DNA of 62,835 nt, taken from an uncultured Acidobacteriota bacterium (lineage in GTDB: Bacteria > Acidobacteriota > Terriglobia > Bryobacterales > Bryobacteraceae). Of this stretch, positions 43,104 through 51,177 are shown piece by piece. Below the pieces are notes generated by a model. It did no database searches, was not told the origin of the DNA, and saw only the letters and a list, made by a program, of their open reading frames with translations. A program made the position numbers and the translations under genes. The stretch's first letter is position 1. Each line of letters begins with the position of its first letter. The stretch is from the NCBI GenBank assembly GCA_902826685.1, contig CADEFT010000039.1, positions 1 to 62,835 of the forward strand, in the 5' to 3' direction.

Positions 43104-44011
43104 GCGTGGACAACGGGCCGTGTGGCGATCGCCTGGCGGATGATGCCGAGAATGCGATCGCGCTCAACGCCTTCCAGCGGCAGGCGCGGGGCGCGCGTGA
43201 GCTCGGTGCCAAGCCCCACCTCCGCCATGCAAAGCTTGATGTACTGCACCAGCTTGATGTGCGTATCGAGATGCAGCAGCGGCGTATACCAGCGATAGAG
43301 ATCGAGCGCTTCCTGAAACTTTCCGGCGATGGCCAGATCCCATAAGGCGCGGTTTTCGTGCGGGAAGGCGTTGACGAGCCCGGAGATCCAGCCGCGCGCG
43401 CCCAGCATCACGGCTTCGAGAATCAGATCGTCCACGCCGCAGAACAGGATGTAGCGATCGCCGCAGGCGTTCACGATGTCGGTGATGCGGCGGACGTTGT
43501 CCGAGGATTCCTTGATCGCCACGACCGTGGGCTCATCGGCGAGTTCGACGAACTGCTCCGGCGTGATGTCGACGTAGTAAGCCGGAGGATTGTTATAGAT
43601 CATGATGGGCAGCGGCGTGGCGCGGGCGATGGCGCGGAAATGAGCCATCGATTCGCGCGGGTCGGCCTTGTAGATCATGGCCGGCAATACCATCAGACCG
43701 TCGACGCCCGCCTGTTCGGCTTCCTGGGCGAAGCGGATCGCCTGGCGGGTGGTGCATTCGGCCACGCCCGTAAGCACGGGGATGCGTCCGTTGACGGCCT
43801 TCACCGATGCCTTCAATACGGCGCGTTTTTCATCGGGCTCAAGCGACATGTTCTCGCCCACCGAGCCGCACATCACCAGGCCGTGAATGCCCGCCGCCAT
43901 CATCATTTCCACATGGCTGATCGTCGCGTCGAGGTTCAGCGATTGATCGGAGTGAAACTGCGTGGTGGCGGCCGGATAAACGCCGTGCCAGTTGACTTCC
44001 ATTCGAAGCAT
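43100..44011 (-). CDS. DapA-family deaminase, probable 1-pyrroline-4-hydroxy-2-carboxylate deaminase
   Basis: 303 residues of the dihydrodipicolinate synthase/N-acetylneuraminate lyase superfamily. Schiff-base Lys in VVAIKESSDN (about 160s) and the Tyr in LPIMIYNNPPAYY are present. In a cluster with hydroxyproline epimerase and D-hydroxyproline dehydrogenase this family acts as the deaminase that forms alpha-ketoglutarate semialdehyde. First gene of the operon. The start is at ATG 44011 or 44002; neither has a strong ribosome site. Divergent from the Uma2 gene; the 72-nt spacer has two GGAATGCC direct repeats (44029 and 44055). Confidence 0.88.
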   Translation of the reverse strand: MLRMEVNWHGVYPAATTQFHSDQSLNLDATISHVEMMMAAGIHGLVMCGSVGENMSLEPDEKRAVLKASVKAVNGRIPVLTGVAECTTRQAIRFAQEAEQAGVDGLMVLPAMIYKADPRESMAHFRAIARATPLPIMIYNNPPAYYVDITPEQFVELADEPTVVAIKESSDNVRRITDIVNACGDRYILFCGVDDLILEAVMLGARGWISGLVNAFPHENRALWDLAIAGKFQEALDLYRWYTPLLHLDTHIKLVQYIKLCMAEVGLGTELTRAPRLPLEGVERDRILGIIRQAIATRPVVHA

Positions 44012-44083
44012 GGTAACAGAGTTTAGGTGGAATGCCTTAGGTTGCAAACACTTCGGAATGCCGATAGATTGAACGTGAGTACC

Positions 44084-44683
44084 ATGTCCAAGCCCGCAAC
44101 GGAAACGGCATTCGAGGAGCAATCCCTACGGGCGGTGGGGGCGATCCGGTGGACGCGCGCCGATGTCGATCGCATGGAAGAGATCGGCATTCTTCCCGAA
44201 CGATATGAGCTGCTGGATGGGGAGATTATTACAAAGATGGGACAAGGCATGGCTCACCGCCGCGCCGTGAGCTCGTTGATCGCCTGGCTCTATCGGGGCT
44301 GGCAAAGCGAGTTTCTACAATCACAGGCTTCCATCGATGTCTCCCCCGAAGATCATCCAACGAACCGGCCGGAGCCGGACCTTCTGGTTTTGAACCAATC
44401 CATGAAGACGTTCGCAGTCGAGCCTCTTCCCGCTGGTATCGACCTGGCAATCGAAGTTTCAGACTCTTCCCTTCGTGACGATTTGACCAAAAAAGCGCCC
44501 CTGTACGCTCGCGCCGGTATCCCCGAATACTGGGCATTCGACTGCCGGAAACAGGTTCTTCACGTGCATCGCCGCCCTGTTGGTGGACGATACGAAGAGG
44601 TGTTTCAGATATCCGGGTCAGACCGTGTAGCGCCTCTGGCGCGACCCGAACACGCCATCGAGGTTCGTTCCATCCTTTCCTGA
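44084..44683 (+). CDS. Uma2-family (DUF820) restriction-like endonuclease
   Basis: 199 residues. The PD-(D/E)xK-like core is recognised by YELLDGEIITKMGQG, RPEPDLLVLN (the acidic metal ligand), and LAIEVSDSSLRDDLTKKAPLYARAGIPEYWAFD, which is the hallmark block with E and K residues and YAxxGIPEYW. Uma2 genes are abundant singletons in cyanobacteria and Acidobacteria; no partner gene is evident. ATG 44084 is preferred to in-frame starts upstream. Confidence 0.88.
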   Translation: MSKPATETAFEEQSLRAVGAIRWTRADVDRMEEIGILPERYELLDGEIITKMGQGMAHRRAVSSLIAWLYRGWQSEFLQSQASIDVSPEDHPTNRPEPDLLVLNQSMKTFAVEPLPAGIDLAIEVSDSSLRDDLTKKAPLYARAGIPEYWAFDCRKQVLHVHRRPVGGRYEEVFQISGSDRVAPLARPEHAIEVRSILS

Positions 44684-44704
44684 CAGTTGCTAGCATGTCC
44701 TGTG

Positions 44705-45538
44705 ATGACTCGCAGGACATGGATGGCCGCCGCGCCGCTTGCCGCCGCCGGTTTCTCGCAGGAGCGCACCGTTCGCAAGGGACGCCTCAGGCAATGCGTC
44801 ACGCGCGGTGTCTTCGGAAAAGGCATGCCGCTCGAAGACATGTGCCGCCACGCGGCGCGATTGGGCGTGGTGGGATTCGATCTCATTGGTCCGGCCGATT
44901 TCCCGCTGCTCAAGAAGTACGGGCTCATTCCCACGATGGTGCCCGGTGCGATGACGCTCACCGGCGGCTGCAATCACAAAGAAGATCACCCGGCGGCCGA
45001 GAAGCTGATGCATGGGTTGATCGATCAGTCCGCCTTGGCGGGCGCGCCCAACGTCATCGCGCTATCGGGCAACCGGCGCAAGCTCACCGATCAGGAAGGG
45101 CTCGACAACGTCGTGGCGTTCCTCACGAAGGTAAAGGCGCACGCCGAGGACAAGGGCATCACCATCTGTCTTGAACTGCTCAACAGCAAGGTGAATCATC
45201 CCGACTATCAGTGCGACCGCACATCGTGGGGCGTCGAAGTCTGCAAACGTGTGGGCTCCCCGCGCGTGAAGTTGCTCTACGACATCTACCATATGCAGAT
45301 CATGGAAGGCGACGTGATCCGCACCATCCGCAACAACATCGAATGGATCGCGCACTTCCACACCGCAGGCAATCCCGGTAGGCATGAAATGGACGACTCG
45401 CAGGAGATGCATTACAAGGGCATCGCCAAGGCCATCGCCGATCTGCCGAACTTCACCGGCTACGTGGCGCATGAATATACGCCGCTGCGCGATCCGGTCC
45501 GATCACTCGAAGAGACGCTGGCTCTATTCGAGGTGTAA
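44705..45538 (+). CDS. Tat-exported sugar-phosphate isomerase/epimerase-like (hydroxypyruvate isomerase family) TIM barrel
   Basis: 277 residues. A twin-Arg leader (TRRTWMAAAPLAAAGF) is followed by a xylose isomerase-like TIM barrel. Metal-ligand segments are ICLELLNSKVNHPDY (Glu), KLLYDIYHMQIMEGD (Asp/His), HFHTAGNPGRHEMD (His/His) and YVAHEYTP (Glu), all in the hydroxypyruvate isomerase pattern. Export of such enzymes is frequent in Acidobacteria and Planctomycetes; the substrate is unknown. It converges with the amidohydrolase pair. Confidence 0.86.
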   Translation: MTRRTWMAAAPLAAAGFSQERTVRKGRLRQCVTRGVFGKGMPLEDMCRHAARLGVVGFDLIGPADFPLLKKYGLIPTMVPGAMTLTGGCNHKEDHPAAEKLMHGLIDQSALAGAPNVIALSGNRRKLTDQEGLDNVVAFLTKVKAHAEDKGITICLELLNSKVNHPDYQCDRTSWGVEVCKRVGSPRVKLLYDIYHMQIMEGDVIRTIRNNIEWIAHFHTAGNPGRHEMDDSQEMHYKGIAKAIADLPNFTGYVAHEYTPLRDPVRSLEETLALFEV

Positions 45539-45542
45539 CGCC

Positions 45543-46757
45543 TCACTTGAAGTTCGAATAAGGGCCGCCACGGCTGGCATCCTCCGCGGCCAGCCCATCC
45601 TCATCCCAGACAATCTTGCCGTCTCGAATGGTGAGCGCGCAACGCAGCCGCTTGTCGCCGGTCAGCTTGCCGTGCCCGGAATCGAGATAGGCGAATTTGC
45701 CGCGCTCAAGCTTCACGATGGCGATATCGGCGATGGAGTCTTCGGCCAGCACGCCAAGCCCCGGCCGCCGGATCGCGCGCGCCGCATTCACGGTGACGCG
45801 CTCCACCACCTGTTCCAGAGTCATGCCCATGTTGAGGAACTTCGACATGGTAGTGATCAGGTTCGCGCGCGGCAGCATGATGGAGCTCTTGTGAATGTCG
45901 GTGGAGATCGTATCCGGCAGGAATCCCTGCTCGATCGCGGGCACGGCAATGCGGAACCACAAGCTGCCCGATCCGTGTCCCACATCGAACAGCACGCCGC
46001 GTTTGCGCGCCTCCCACATGTAGGGCTGTACCTTCTTGTTTTCGTCAAGCTGCGGCGTCAGCCGGCCGTAGAAATGAGTGTGGATATCGCCCGGCCGCAT
46101 GTGATGCAGGATCAGGTCGCTGTAGCCGCGCCCCGGCTTGGGATGGAAGTCCACCATGCAGACGGTTCCGGTGGCATCGGCCGCCTTCACGGCGTGATCC
46201 ACGGCGATCCAATCGGCGGGCTGATAGTGCGCGGTCTTGATGCCGACGATGACGTCTTTGTGTTTGCGCACCATGGCGGCCGCCTTCTCGACATCCATTT
46301 GACCGGGATCGTCTTCCACCTGTGCGCCGTACATCCCTGCCGCCACGATGTTCAAAAACGCCAGCAGCCGCACCTTCGATTCGGCCATCACTTCCCGGCG
46401 GAACTTTTCGAAATTATCGGCGCCGGAACTGCCGGCATCCACCGCCGTGGTGACTCCGGCGGGCAGCGTGTTGTGATCGGGATTCAGGTTGAGCGAGGCG
46501 CCGTAGGAATCGAAATGCGTGTGGATATCGATGAAGCCGGGCGTGACATAGTAGTCTCCGGCATCGATCACCAGCTTGGCCTGCGAGGAAGGCAGACGCG
46601 GCGCGACCTTGACGATCTTGCGTCCCTTTACCGCCACGTCCATCACGGCGTTGCGCTTGTTCGCCGGATCGAGCACGTGGCCGTTGCGGATCAGAATGTC
46701 GTAAATCTGCGCGGTCGCCGGAAGCGCCGCCAGCAGCAGAACCGGCGCGAGCGTCAC
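45543..46757 (-). CDS. Exported amidohydrolase/deacetylase, second tandem copy
   Basis: 404 residues with a signal peptide (MTLAPVLLLAALPATA). Amidohydrolase-superfamily TIM barrel: HTHFD after PGFIDI (metal site), the GIKTAHYQP segment whose Lys may be carboxylated, VDFHPKPG, HTHFYG, DVGHGSG and STDIHKSS. Patterns match the EF_0837/AHA_3915 amidohydrolases annotated as dihydroorotase-like or deacetylases. It is the downstream member of a tandem pair, overlapping by 4 nt. Substrate unknown, possibly an N-acyl compound. Confidence 0.86.
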   Translation of the reverse strand: MTLAPVLLLAALPATAQIYDILIRNGHVLDPANKRNAVMDVAVKGRKIVKVAPRLPSSQAKLVIDAGDYYVTPGFIDIHTHFDSYGASLNLNPDHNTLPAGVTTAVDAGSSGADNFEKFRREVMAESKVRLLAFLNIVAAGMYGAQVEDDPGQMDVEKAAAMVRKHKDVIVGIKTAHYQPADWIAVDHAVKAADATGTVCMVDFHPKPGRGYSDLILHHMRPGDIHTHFYGRLTPQLDENKKVQPYMWEARKRGVLFDVGHGSGSLWFRIAVPAIEQGFLPDTISTDIHKSSIMLPRANLITTMSKFLNMGMTLEQVVERVTVNAARAIRRPGLGVLAEDSIADIAIVKLERGKFAYLDSGHGKLTGDKRLRCALTIRDGKIVWDEDGLAAEDASRGGPYSNFK

Positions 46758-47971
46758 GGCAGCACCTCGTAGTCTCCGGCCGATTTCCAGTCCGGGTATC
46801 CGCGCCCTTCGCTATCGAACACCAGCCTGCCGTCGCGGATCGTGAGCACGGCCTCCAGCTTCTTTTCGGCCAGCACTTTCTTCCCCCACGAATCCTTGAG
46901 CGCGAAGACGCCGGAGCGCAGCGCCAGCACGGCGATATCGGCGGTTCTGCCTTCGCCCAGCGTTCCAATCTCCGGCAGCTTGCCGATGTTTTTGGCCGGC
47001 GTCATCGTCGACCGGCGCACCGCCTCGCGCAGCGGCATGCCGAGATACATCATCTTCGACATGCAGTTGGGCATATCGGATTGCTGCATGAGGATGCTCG
47101 ATTGATGCAGGTCGGTCGAAATGGTGTCGGGATAAAAGCCCTGCCTGGTTGCGTGCATCGCCACCGGCCATAGAAAGCTGCCGCCGCCATGGCCCATATC
47201 GAACAGGACGCCGCGGCGGCGCGCTTCGGTGGCGAAGTCGAGCACCTTGCCGTCGAAGCGGCTCACGATCTCCACCTGCCGGTCGTTGTACATGTGCGTA
47301 TGCATGTCGCCCGGACGCATCACGTCCAAAAGCTTTTCCCGCGACGTGCGTCCGGCGTTGGTGAAGATCTTGTCGTCCACCATGACGGGGACTTCCGCCA
47401 GCCGGCCGGCCTCCACGGCGCGCTTCAGCGCGTCCCAGCCGGGTTTGCCGAAATGGGCGACCTTGATGCCCACGATCGTGCCGCGATGGGCGCGGATCAC
47501 GGCGGCGGTCTTATCCGGCAGCATGTCCTCCACGTTGTCTTCCGAAGCGCGGCCGGTCATGCCGTTGCCGGCGATGTTGAGCAGCGCCAGCACGCGCGTG
47601 CGGGCCACGCCGATGATCTTCTTCTGAAAATCGTCAAAAGTGCGGTAGCCGGCGCCGCCCGCGTCCACCACCGTGGTGGTGCCGGCGATCAGGGCCGTGT
47701 CGTCCGGGAAAATAGACCCGCTGTAGCCGTAGGCGTGGAAGTGAAGGTCGATCAGGCCGGGGACCACATAGAGTCCGGCCGCATCGATCACCTTTTTCCC
47801 CTGGGCGGCGGGAATGTTCGGTGCCACGCGCGCGATCACCGTGCCCTTGATTGCCACATCGCGAGGCGCGTCGATACTGTTGGCGGCATCGATGACGTGT
47901 CCGCCCTTGAGAAGAATGTCGTATTGTTGCGCCTGCGCCGCGGCACAGACGAACCAGAAGAGGAATTTCAT
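46754..47971 (-). CDS. Exported amidohydrolase/deacetylase, first tandem copy
   Basis: 405 residues, signal peptide MKFLFWFVCAAAQA. It is paralogous to the downstream gene (same motif order: DLHFHAYGYSG, GIKVAHFGKPGW, RPGDMHTHMYND, FDMGHGGGSF, STDLHQSS). One difference stands out: where the partner has VDFHPKP in the presumed third metal site this copy has VDDKIF, so one ligand-like His is missing. Either the chemistry differs or one copy is inactive. Its start is 82 nt from the divergent PadR gene, and the PadR-type palindromes lie in that gap. Confidence 0.85.
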   Translation of the reverse strand: MKFLFWFVCAAAQAQQYDILLKGGHVIDAANSIDAPRDVAIKGTVIARVAPNIPAAQGKKVIDAAGLYVVPGLIDLHFHAYGYSGSIFPDDTALIAGTTTVVDAGGAGYRTFDDFQKKIIGVARTRVLALLNIAGNGMTGRASEDNVEDMLPDKTAAVIRAHRGTIVGIKVAHFGKPGWDALKRAVEAGRLAEVPVMVDDKIFTNAGRTSREKLLDVMRPGDMHTHMYNDRQVEIVSRFDGKVLDFATEARRRGVLFDMGHGGGSFLWPVAMHATRQGFYPDTISTDLHQSSILMQQSDMPNCMSKMMYLGMPLREAVRRSTMTPAKNIGKLPEIGTLGEGRTADIAVLALRSGVFALKDSWGKKVLAEKKLEAVLTIRDGRLVFDSEGRGYPDWKSAGDYEVLP

Positions 47972-48013
47972 TTCGCCTCGGACAAGTATAAGATACGGTT
48001 TCGCGGCGTCAAT

Positions 48014-48049
48014 GTAGAATTTCTACTCAACCGGTAGTAGAATTTCTAC
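48014..48049. promoter_or_regulatory. Twin 13-bp palindromes, probable PadR operator
   Basis: GTAGAATTTCTAC occurs twice without mismatch, at 48014-48026 and 48037-48049, with 23 nt from start to start (about two helical turns). The second copy ends 3 nt before the PadR ATG at 48053. PadR repressors bind palindromic sites of this kind; autoregulation of the padR-permease operon is inferred, and control of the divergent amidohydrolases is possible. Confidence 0.75.
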
Positions 48050-48052
48050 AGA

Positions 48053-48409
48053 ATGCCACCCACCACGGGCTCCAGCGTCGAGTTGCTGCGCGGCACGCTC
48101 GACCTTCTGATCCTTCGCACCCTGCTGGCCGGTCCCACCCACGGCCACGCCATCGCCAAACACATTCAGCGCACTTCCGAAGACCTGCTGAAGGTGGAAA
48201 CCGGCTCCCTCTATCCGGCCCTTCACCGGCTGGAAACCAAGAGCTGGATCTCGGCCGCCTGGGAGATATCGGACAAGGGCAAGCGGGCCCGCGTGTACCG
48301 GCTCACCCCGCGCGGCCGGAAGCAACTGGTGGCCGAGCAGTCGAAATGGGAAACGTTCTCCCACGCCATGCGCTTGATCGTAAACCCGGCCGGACAGGAG
48401 GGCCAATGA
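48053..48409 (+). CDS. PadR-family transcriptional repressor
   Basis: 118 residues, compact PadR-s1 type. Winged helix: LLRGTLDLLILRTLLAGPTHGHAIAKHI, then LKVETGSLYPALHRLETKSWI (recognition helix), RARVYRLTPRGRKQL wing and a short C-terminal helix. Its ATG comes 3 nt after a perfect palindrome, leaving no Shine-Dalgarno. Its stop overlaps the ATG of the permease gene by 4 nt (ATGA), so it very probably controls that gene. Confidence 0.93.
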   Translation: MPPTTGSSVELLRGTLDLLILRTLLAGPTHGHAIAKHIQRTSEDLLKVETGSLYPALHRLETKSWISAAWEISDKGKRARVYRLTPRGRKQLVAEQSKWETFSHAMRLIVNPAGQEGQ

Positions 48410-51177
48410 GCGCGTTTTGGGGAAAGCTGCGGGCGCTGTTCGATCGGCGCAGGAAGGAAGACGATCTGCGCGATGAGATCCAATTCCATCTCGACCAGGA
48501 AAGCGAGGATCTTGAGTTGGACGGAATCGCGGCCGGTGAGGCGCGCCAGGCCGCGCGCCGCGGCTTGGGAAACGCCGCTCAGGTACAGGAGGACGCTCGT
48601 GCGGTCTGGACCTGGACCGGGCTCGACCAACTCCTCCAGGATGGCCGCTATGGCGTCCGCGCGCTGGCCGCCAACAAGACCTTCAGCGTGCTGGCGATCC
48701 TTTCCTTAGCTCTCGGCATCGGCGCCAACACGGCCATTTACAGCTTTATGGACTGGCTGCTGGTGCGCTCGCTGCCGGTGGCGAATCCAGAATCGCTGGT
48801 GGTGCTCAACTGGCGCGCGCCCGGTCTTTCCGGCCGCGATTCCGTCATGAAGAGCATGAGCGGGAGCACCTGGAGGGACGGCGACGCGGGCCGGATGAGT
48901 GGCATCTTTCCTTACCCCGCGTTTGAACTGATGCGCGCCAACTCAAGCGCGGTGTTTTCGAGCGTCTTCGGCTACTACCCGGCGCGAAGGGTGAATTTCA
49001 TGGCTAACGGTCACGCCGAAATGGCCGCCGGCGAGTTTGTCACCGGCGGCTACTTCCCGGGCTTAGCCGTCGTGCCGGTGGCCGGACGCCTGATCGGCCC
49101 GGCGGACGACCGGGCCGGCGCTCCTCCCGTCGCCGTTCTCAGCTTCGCCTACAGCCAGAAGCGGTTCGGGGACGCGGCGAAAGCGCCGGGCCAGTCCATC
49201 GCCATCAACGATGTGCCGTTCACGGTGGCCGGAGTGACGCCGCCCGGCTTCTTCGGTGTCGATCCCGCGGCGGCGCCCGATTTCTATATTCCGCTCCACA
49301 GCGGCTTCCTTCTCCAGCAGAAATTCGGAGGGGGCGACTCCAAAGTGCTGCTCGATCCCAACTACTACTGGCTCGAAATGATGGCGCGCCTCGCTCCCGG
49401 CGTCAGCCTGGCGCAGGCGCAAACCGCGCTCGGTCCCTTGTTTCACCGGTGGGCCGAATCGACGGCTTCGAGAGACGTGGAGCGCGCCCGGCTTCCCGAA
49501 TTGCGGATCCGCGAGGGGGCCGCGGGGCTCGATACGCTGCGCCGCCAATACTCCAAGCCCCTATATGTATTGCTTGCCATGGTGGCGCTCATCCTGGCCA
49601 TTTCCTGCGTCAACATTGCCAATCTTCTGCTCGCCAGAGCCGCGGCCAGGCGCCGCGAGATCGCCGTGCGGTTGAGTATCGGCGCGGGCCGGTCGCGCGT
49701 CGTCCGCCAGTTGCTGACCGAAAGTGTGTTGCTCTCCTCGCTGGGCGGAGCGCTGGGAGTCCTCTTCGCCATCTGGGGCATCCGCACCCTCACGGTTCTG
49801 CTGGCCAACGGTGGAGAAGACTTCACGATGAATCCCACCCTCAATTGGAACGTGATGGGTGTGGCCGCGGCGCTGTCGATTTTAACTGGAGTCCTGTTCG
49901 GACTGGCGCCGGCGATCGCTGCGACCCGCGTGGACGTCGTGGGCGCCTTGAAGGAGACAAGGGCCGGGCAGACGGGCCGGCGCTCCCGCCGGTTCAGTTC
50001 GGGCCAGATCCTGGTGACGGCTCAGATCGGGATGTCCCTCGTGCTGCTGCTGGCGGCGGGGCTCTTTGTCCGGACTCTGTCCAATCTCCAGTCGGTGGAA
50101 CTCGGATTCAACCAGGACAGCATCCTGCTCTTCCGCATGAACGCGCGGCAGGCGGGGCATCGCGACCCGGAGATTTTCGCTTTCTATCGGGGCCTGTTGA
50201 AGCAATTCCGCGCGATTCCGGGTGTCGATCAGGCTACGCTATCGCATCAGCCGATGCTCGGGGAAGGCACCTCGAGCGGCCCTGTCCTGCCGCCCGGGAA
50301 GGAGCCCAAGCCAGGCAAGAATCCGCACATTCTGCTGACCGGGCCGGACTTCTTTGCAGCGTTCCAGATCCCTTTGCGATTGGGGCGCGCCTTCGACGAG
50401 CGCGACCGGGCAGGCTCTCCAGCCGTCGCCATAGTGAATGAAACCTACGCCAAGACGTACCTCGACGGCGGCAATCCCATCGGCCAGCGCATCAAGCTTC
50501 AGCAGCGCCAGCGGCTTTTTCACGGCCGGGATATCGAAGTCGCCGGCGTAGTGGGCAACGCCAGGTACGGCGGTTTGAAAGGCGAGCATCTCGACATCGT
50601 GTATCTGCCTTTCGACCAGGACACCTACCATCCGGTGGACGAGGCAACGTTCGCTCTGCGGACCGGCGGCGATCCGCTTCGTCACGCGGCCGCGGTGCGG
50701 GAGATCGTAAGGCTCGCCGACCCGCGAGTTCCGGTGACCGGCATCAAGACTCAAACCGCCCAGATCGACCAGATGCTGAATCAGGAAATCCTCTTCGCCC
50801 GGCTCTGCAGCGCCTTCGCCCTGCTGGCATTGCTGATCGCCTGCGTCGGCCTCTACGGCACCATGTCGTATTCGGTCGAGCGGCGCACCGGTGAAATCGG
50901 AATCCGGATGGCTCTCGGCGCCAGGCAAGGCGACGTCGTTTGGATGGTGCTCCGCCACGCTGTCGGGATGGGAGTAGCGGGGCTGGCACTTGGTTTGCCG
51001 GCCGCGTTCCTTTCCTCGCGGTTTGTGAAGTCGTTTCTGTTCGGAGTGGAGCCGGCCGACCAGGTCACGATCCTGGTCTGTGCGGGCATTTTGCTCGCTG
51101 CCGTGGTGTTGGCGGGCTACATCCCGGCGAGAAGAGCGTCTCGAATCGATCCCATGAGGGCCGTTCGAAGCGAATAA
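48406..51177 (+). CDS. ADOP-type duplicated ABC permease (MacB/FtsX-like), no ATPase
   Basis: 923 residues from ATG 48406, translationally coupled to PadR. The N-terminal about 75 residues (FWGKLRALFDRRRKEDDLRDEIQFHLDQESEDLE) form the amphipathic ADOP leader that the permease at 18535 lacks. Then helix KTFSVLAILSLALGIGANTAIYSFM, a large periplasmic domain, FtsX block one with RRREIAVRLSIGAGRSRVVRQLL, a second core domain, and block two with RRTGEIGIRMALGARQGDVVWMVL. No ATP-binding subunit is adjacent. PadR-ADOP pairs are common in Acidobacteria and usually linked with stress or export; substrate unknown. Confidence 0.92.
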   Translation: MSAFWGKLRALFDRRRKEDDLRDEIQFHLDQESEDLELDGIAAGEARQAARRGLGNAAQVQEDARAVWTWTGLDQLLQDGRYGVRALAANKTFSVLAILSLALGIGANTAIYSFMDWLLVRSLPVANPESLVVLNWRAPGLSGRDSVMKSMSGSTWRDGDAGRMSGIFPYPAFELMRANSSAVFSSVFGYYPARRVNFMANGHAEMAAGEFVTGGYFPGLAVVPVAGRLIGPADDRAGAPPVAVLSFAYSQKRFGDAAKAPGQSIAINDVPFTVAGVTPPGFFGVDPAAAPDFYIPLHSGFLLQQKFGGGDSKVLLDPNYYWLEMMARLAPGVSLAQAQTALGPLFHRWAESTASRDVERARLPELRIREGAAGLDTLRRQYSKPLYVLLAMVALILAISCVNIANLLLARAAARRREIAVRLSIGAGRSRVVRQLLTESVLLSSLGGALGVLFAIWGIRTLTVLLANGGEDFTMNPTLNWNVMGVAAALSILTGVLFGLAPAIAATRVDVVGALKETRAGQTGRRSRRFSSGQILVTAQIGMSLVLLLAAGLFVRTLSNLQSVELGFNQDSILLFRMNARQAGHRDPEIFAFYRGLLKQFRAIPGVDQATLSHQPMLGEGTSSGPVLPPGKEPKPGKNPHILLTGPDFFAAFQIPLRLGRAFDERDRAGSPAVAIVNETYAKTYLDGGNPIGQRIKLQQRQRLFHGRDIEVAGVVGNARYGGLKGEHLDIVYLPFDQDTYHPVDEATFALRTGGDPLRHAAAVREIVRLADPRVPVTGIKTQTAQIDQMLNQEILFARLCSAFALLALLIACVGLYGTMSYSVERRTGEIGIRMALGARQGDVVWMVLRHAVGMGVAGLALGLPAAFLSSRFVKSFLFGVEPADQVTILVCAGILLAAVVLAGYIPARRASRIDPMRAVRSE

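Noticed and set aside
44029..44062. Direct repeat GGAATGCC in the divergent spacer as a regulatory site
   Set aside because: Only 8 bp with 26-nt spacing and no palindrome; it could be chance, so it is mentioned with the DapA-like gene only.
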